This document shows positions 58,741 through 64,000 of a stretch of DNA of 64,000 nt, piece after piece (position 1 is the first letter of the stretch; the number at the start of each line of letters is the position of its first letter). Both the position numbers and the translations under genes were made by a program. The notes beneath the pieces were generated by a model. It had not been told where the DNA came from, did not search any database, and worked only from the letters and a program-made list of their open reading frames with translations. Source of the DNA: Glaciozyma antarctica PI12 (taxonomy: Eukaryota > Basidiomycota > Microbotryomycetes > Kriegeriales > Camptobasidiaceae); the NCBI GenBank assembly GCA_002917775.1, contig KZ627148.1, positions 1,655,183 to 1,719,182 on the forward strand, given 5' to 3'.

Positions 58741-59944
58741 TCAGGGCTGTGACGGTCCAAGATTTAGAACAGGTTTAGGAGCTCCTCCCTCTTTCCCTGC
58801 CTTGCTCCCCTTCTTCTTCCTCCGCTTCTTCTTCTTCTTCTTCAATCCCTCCCCATTCCCAGCGCCATTCCGAACCGCCTCGCTCCCATCCACGCTCTCC
58901 GCTTCCCGATCCGAATCGTCCCCGTCCTCGGCGTCCTTCTCCTGCTCCTGCACCTCCGCAACCGGCGAATCTCCACCAGACGAAGGCGAAGGTGCAAAAG
59001 GCGGCTTGACGGTACGGTGCTTCGCGACCTGCGGCGACTGCATCACGACGTCCTCCGTCTCGTTCGCTGCTGTCTCCGCGCGCTCCTCCGCAAGCACCTC
59101 CTCCAACTTCTGCCGCTTCGACGCCTCGGCACGCTCACGTTCTCGCTCCTTCTTCCGCTTGTTTTTCGATAGAGGAGCAGCGGGACCGGTGGAGGAGGAG
59201 GCGGCGGTGGAGGCGGCGGAGGACGAGATGGGTGCGTTCTTGACCTTGACATGGGGAGGGATGGCTGTGGGGAGGGCGCTGGTAGAGGGAGACGGTTGTG
59301 AGGGGGTGAAGGGGTTGGAAGGGGGCTTGCTGGAGGTGGCCTTCTTGGGAGTCGAGAGGGAGGTCGACGCTCCGTTGGCTTTGCTTCCGCCGATGCCGTT
59401 CGAGAGAGCTACGCCGTTCGCCTTGGGCTTAAACGCCTTTGACCTGCTGTCCTCCTCCTCGTCGTCGGATCCAGGCTCGTTCGACGCGCCGTTCGCTGTG
59501 CTCCCCCTCCCTCCCTGCTCCTCCTCCTCCGCACCGCGCTTGTTGCCCTTCCCGTTCGACAGAAGCCGTTGCCGCAACCTGAACTCGTCCGCTTGCTGAA
59601 GGTGCAGAGCAGTCACGCTCGCGCCCAGTCCTAGCCTTTGCACGAGAACAACACGATCAGCTCCCGCGAAAGAAGAAAAACAGAGCAGGCAAAGCTCACC
59701 TCGCAGGACGCGCTCGAGACGCCAGACTCGCGCTCGCAAACGAGTTGGTCTCTGGTGCGTCCCATGATGCGTCGAGATCTTTAGGCAGCCATGAATCGAC
59801 GAGAGTGCGGACGGCGGAGACGGAGTCGTCGAGAGATGCCTGGAAGGCGACGAGATCGGTGATCTCTTCCTCCTGCTCCTCTTGGGGTTGAGACCTGGCT
59901 GAAGGTTTTGAAGTCTTTGTTCGCGAACCTGGCGGCGGTGCCAT
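58741..59944 (-). CDS. DUF3245-like nuclear/nucleolar protein
   Basis: Small conserved core followed by a long disordered tail. The ATG at 59944 starts MAPPPGSRTKTSKPSARSQ. The conserved part reads SLDDSVSAVRTLVDSWLP and, across one intron (ending in GCAAAG), RPARLGLGASVTALHLQQAD, which resembles fungal DUF3245 proteins as I remember them. The tail is rich in Glu, Ser, Ala and Lys, with KNKRKKERERERAEASKRQK and a final KKKKKKRRKKKGSKAGK, both good nuclear or nucleolar signals. The stop is at 58743-58741. The function is unknown. Its start codon is only about 110 bases from that of the divergent RRM/NTF2 gene, so the two probably share one promoter. Confidence 0.62.
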
Positions 59945-60053
59945 CCAAGCGAGAGTGAGAGTTTGAGGTCAAGAGGGGGCTGCAGGCACGCGCCGACTCT
60001 TTCCTCCTTCCACTCACCCTCGTCGTCGTTCCTCTCAGCTTGGGGCACAGACG

Positions 60054-63000
60054 ATGACGGATCGTTATCCTTACAGCAACGGCAGCGACTCGGGGAGTAG
60101 GCCTCAGCAGCAGGGCAACTCCCAGCGGCAGCGCCCGCCACCACCCTCGCGACTCCCTGCTTCCCGCCAGCGACATCCTCCCTCCTCTCTCCCACAACGA
60201 CCAACCCCGTACGCCCGCCCTCAGAATTCAGGCAATCAGCTGGCCTCGACTTCCCGCCTCCCACCCCCCTCCTCCGCCGCCTCTCGACCCCTCCACCTTC
60301 CAGACGACCAGCAGCCGAACGAAGACCACTCCCTCCCTCGCCTCAACCGGCCTCCCACCATCGCCGATACTCGCCCTATCCCCACGGGTCCGAAGTCTGC
60401 GATCCCTGCGCGGCTTCACCACACCGCATCGCCGCTGTTCATTCCGAAACGCCAAAGCTCGAACTGGGGCAAGGTCGGACGCTGGGCGGAGAGCTCGAGC
60501 GGAGATGCGAAGGGCAAGGACAAGGGAGCAGGGAATTCTGGAGGCTCCGGGTCGCCGCTGAGCGAGGGCGGAGCTATGAGGGTTTGGGGGAGCAATGCGG
60601 TCGCTTCGACGTCGGCCGGCCCTGCGAGTCACGCTCCTTTCCCCTCTAAATCGGACTCGACCACGGCGACGCTCGCAGGCTCCGTTGGGACGACGGACAG
60701 AGCTCAGTCGCGCTTGCCGAATCTCCCGGACGGACGCTCAGCGAAGAGCCCGCAGGCAAACGGGGGAGGGAGCGTCAAGGGGAAGGAGCGCGAGGACGAA
60801 TCGAGCAGAGGAGACGGATCGCAGGCACCAGTCGCGAAGGCAGGCACTCCCTCGCGAACCTCAACTCCCCTCGCCCCTGCGAAACCGCCTCGACATTCCT
60901 ATCCTCCCGCGACCTCTCTCCCTCCGCTAGCGCCTTCCACTCGCCCCGTACCAACGCCCATTTTCACGCCCGGAGACTCGGATTCCTTGACGCTCTACGT
61001 CGGAAACCTTCCGCTGAGCATCACTCGGCCGAAGGTCGAGATGTTGTTCAGGCCTTTTGGTCGGATGTGCGTGTTTCTCATGCTGTCTCTCTAATCAACT
61101 CGCAGTCGCTGACCCGCAACGTTTTTCACAGCGTCGACATCTCCCTCGGTTCTTCGCCTCTTCTTCCTCACGACCCCTCCGGCCCTCCCCCCGTCCCCTC
61201 TTTCCGCGCCTTCCTCAAATTCGCCACCGACCGCGAAGCCAAGGCGGCTGTCTCGATGGACGGGAAAGTCTTCGAAGGAACTCGACTACACGTCGCTGTA
61301 AATGCGAGTCCTCGCACCAGTCGCGCTAAGCTGACGGCGGAGAGCTTGCTGCCGAACCGCCTGTTCGTCGGGAAGCTTTCCAAGGACGTCCTCTCTTCGA
61401 CGCTCCGAGATGCATTCAGCCCTTTTGGCACCATGTGAGTCTCTTCATAACTCTACAACCTCTCAAGGTGTCGCCGCTGACGTGGGATCCTTTAGCCTGG
61501 CGATCGAAATCAAGCAGAGGTCGACAAACGCCTTCGCCTTCGTTCGCTTCTCCTCCCCTTCGGAAGCAGATGCTGCTATCACCCTCGATGGATCCAACAT
61601 TCTCTCCGGCACTCTTCCCATCAGCGTCTCACCAGCGAGGGCCCCTCCCAGAGAAGCTCCCGCCGCCGACCCGCTCTTCAACGCTCCCTCCGCCTCTCCC
61701 GCGCCAAGCTCGCAGGCGTTCAAGAGGGACTCGGAAGCACCGTCGATAGGCGAGGACCAGGCGATATCGCGCGTACGTGCGGGTCAACTGGCGACGTCTT
61801 CGCAGCACTCGAACCAGCAATTCGCTTCGTCCACTTCGCGCCTCTCCCTCGAGCCCCAAGCCGAGGTCTCCGACTCTCCGCCGGGCTACAGGCCCAGCAC
61901 CGACGGACGCTACCTTTGGCAGGTTCCTTACCCTCCTACGCTCGTCGGCAAGGGCTGGAAGAAGGAGGCGCACTACGTCGATGGGCGAGCCGCCTTCTGC
62001 AAGGACCTCGTCGAGCAACTCGAGGTCATGGGCGGGAAGGACGTTCGCTTCAAGCAGGAACGCGACCTCGTCGTCGTTGACTACCTCCATCCTCCCTCCG
62101 TCGGCCAGCCGGCATTCTCCACCGACCCCCCAGTCCTTTTCTCCGGCGGCCGCATCATCGCCTTTAAGACCTTGAAGCAAGAACCCTCGGGCATCCTCTA
62201 CATCTACGTCGCACCTCAGCTATACGCATCTTCTCAGAAGAAAGCCGCCATCTCGTCGATCCGAAAGCAGATTCGGATGAACAAACCGGGATTCGAGCTG
62301 CATCAAACGGAGATTCTCGACGGAGAGCTCCGTATCTCGCTTCGACCTGCGGTAGACGAGTCTGCGGAGGCTAAGCGACTCGAGTCGAGAGACGGAGCGG
62401 ATAGCGACGCGATGTCGTCGAGCGACGACGCCGAGTCGCTGGTCATTGAGCGTATCGGCGAGACGGACGAGCTTTTAGATTATGTGCCGGCGGACGACAA
62501 TCACTTCGTCGACCGCATCGACGTTCCGGAGAGCTGTCGGGGAAGGGCGGCGGCGGCGGCGAAGAGCAGGCAGGCCTTCCTCGTCAAGGAGCTCAGGAAG
62601 GCGTTCGCGGAGGGCAAGATCGTACTTTCGAACTCGTGCGTCCTCTCTACTCTCCGATTCGAGGCGACTTGGCTGACTCCGACTTTGCAGCTTCGAAGGC
62701 ACCGACTTTGGCACCCTCGTCCTCGACTACCTCGTTGCGCTGCCAGAAGAGGACGACGCCGAGCCGCAGGAGGAACAACCCCTCGCAGGACCAGCTCCCC
62801 GTCATTCGCCGCTTGCCGTTCAACCTCAGCCCGAGCCCGACGTCGACATGGAGGACGTCAAGCCCTCGATCGCCTCTCAGGAGAACATGGACGAGGACGA
62901 AGTCGACGAGATCGATTCGCCTTCCCCCGAGCCGTCGCCGCCCTCTCTTCCCTTCCCTCTCGGCCTCGCAGGGAGTTTCGCCGACAAGCCGGAGACCAAG

Positions 63001-64000
63001 AAGCAGGTCGAGCTTTTCCTCGTCGAGTGAGTGGCGCGTTCACCCTGCACCTCCCGACCATCATACTCACTTCTCGGCAGGTACTTTGCCAAGTTTGACA
63101 GCGAACGAGGAGGTCTGGACGTCTTTTACACCAAGTCGGCCCTCTTCTCAGTTCGCGTCGTCACCTCTCCCCAGTCCCGTCTTCGGCAAGCTCCCTCCCC
63201 CTTCCTCAAGCGATACGTCGAGGCAGCCAAGGCCCTCTCGATCACACCGACTCCCATCACCAACGCCATTCGCAAGCTCCCCGCAGCGTCGCACGACCTC
63301 ACAAAGATCCGCTACGACGCGTTCGAAGTACCGCCACCTCCGCACAAGAAGGGACGCAAGTCGCTGCTCGTCAACATTTACGGCGAACTCGAGGAGTTCC
63401 CTTCGCACGAGGTTCGATCGTTCACGAGGACGTTCCTCCTCGTGCCGAAGCTCGCGAGCTTGGGAGGAGCTGGCTCTCCGCTCGACTACCTGATCGCCTC
63501 CGACCAGATCACTTTCCGCCACCGCGACGTCAACGCACCCCACCCCATCGCCGTCGCCGTCCCTCTCCCCGTTCAGACCATCGCCCCTCCTCCAGCTCAA
63601 CGCGCTCCTCCGCAACTAGCTCAGCGGCCCCCTCCCCCTCCAGCGAAGCAACCTCCCCCGCCAGCTTTGCGACCTAGCCCACCTCCTCCGCAACAAGGCC
63701 GTGCGGCGCCACCGCCTCCGCCGAAATCGGCCCCGAAGCCCATCGAAAAGCGTCGTCTCCCCGTCGAGCACTCCAGCAGCGACTCAGACGACGACGTGAT
63801 CATCGTCGCCCAGCCTCCTCCCAAACGCCGTGACCTCCGACCCTCTCCCACTCCAGCTCAGGCCGTCGCCACCCCCGCCCTCTCGGCGAAAGCAGCGGGC
63901 AAGCGCCGTGCCGTATCGCCAGCGCCCACCCCTCGTCGAGCACCCATCATCCCTCGCCAAGCTCCCGCCATCGTTCGCGACCGCAGCGCCTCGCCGGATT
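60054..64000 (+). CDS. two-RRM plus NTF2-like domain protein (3' end beyond window)
   Basis: RNA-binding protein with an unusual domain order. ATG at 60054 (MTDRYPYSNGSDSGSRPQQQ); about 300 disordered Ser/Pro residues come first. RRM1: LTLYVGNLPLSITRPKVEML and SFRAFLKFATDREAKAAVS. RRM2: NRLFVGKLSKDVLSSTLRDA and AFAFVRFSSPSEADAAIT. A mixed region then holds RDLVVVDYLHPPSVGQPAF, ILYIYVAPQLYASSQKKAAI and FEGTDFGTLVLDYLVALPEE. An NTF2-like domain follows: VELFLVEYFAKFDSERGGLD, VFYTKSALFSVRVV, RSFTRTFLLVPKLASLG and SPLDYLIASDQITFRHR, the layout seen in NXF/Mex67 and Nxt. The sequence then turns Pro-rich with DDDVIIVAQ and runs off the edge. Introns lie at 61069-61131 and 61435-61496, plus one near 62640-62690 and one at 63030-63080. 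Role in mRNA export or transport is an inference. Confidence 0.75.

Overview
The window is a piece of a nuclear fungal genome. High GC, genes broken by many very short introns (mostly about 50 to 60 bases, usually GTGAGT/GTGCGT donors, CTGAC/CTAAC branch sites and CGCAG/CACAG acceptors), closely packed genes on both strands, and gene types such as a GT69 mannosyltransferase, PARP-E2 fusion and SAGA subunit SPT8 all fit a basidiomycete yeast of the Rhodotorula/Rhodosporidium (Sporidiobolales) type. The genus is an inference from style; no marker gene settles it. I see no rRNA, tRNA, transposon, viral copy or CRISPR array.

Layout, left to right. 1-617 (-): start of a STU1/CLASP microtubule protein cut by the window edge. 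1154-2692 (+): HSF-type transcription factor A. 3187-4910 (+): mitochondrial acetylornithine aminotransferase ARG8. 5166-9724 (-): PARP plus ubiquitin-conjugating-enzyme fusion. 9884-13123 (-): ER glucosidase I (GH63). 13326-21243 (+): very large helical protein with a perfect C1 zinc finger. 21380-22379 (+): 4'-phosphopantetheinyl transferase. 22619-24667 (-): membrane-anchored SGNH hydrolase. 25455-27988 (+): CMT1/CAP59-type GT69 mannosyltransferase. 28246-29509 (-): orphan protein. 29783-31500 (-): FAD monooxygenase. 31717-34257 (-): mitochondrial ABC1/ADCK1-type kinase. 34614-35806 (+): flavin-reductase-like protein. 35966-37247 (-): HSF-type factor B, a paralogue of factor A. 38806-40260 (+): TOM40. 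40637-41097 (-): ribosomal protein S21. 41716-43879 (+): SPT8. 44315-45919 (-): PC-esterase-like membrane protein. 46289-47275 (+): orphan membrane protein. 47699-51252 (+): sulfite reductase alpha subunit MET10. 51567-54228 (+): SNAPC4-like Myb protein. 54514-55826 (+): two-RRM protein. 56243-58535 (-): FUT8/GT23-like fucosyltransferase. 58741-59944 (-): DUF3245-like protein. 60054-64000 (+): two-RRM plus NTF2-like protein, cut by the right edge.

The genes do not form one pathway. Most are housekeeping, and five (GH63, GT69, GT23-like and two SGNH/PC-esterase-like membrane proteins) act or probably act on secretory-pathway glycans, which suits a fungus that makes mannan- and fucose-containing walls or capsule. 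The most unusual protein is the PARP-E2 fusion, which also carries a SUMO-interaction motif and an RWD-like region. The two HSF-type factors share intron positions as well as sequence and must come from one duplication.

Three conserved and probably essential genes (ARG8, the GT69 gene and TOM40) each need one extra base removed to read through. That points to residual insertion errors in the assembly, though a real +1 shift has not been excluded. Gene starts for factor A and the large C1 protein are unresolved because no in-frame ATG is present.
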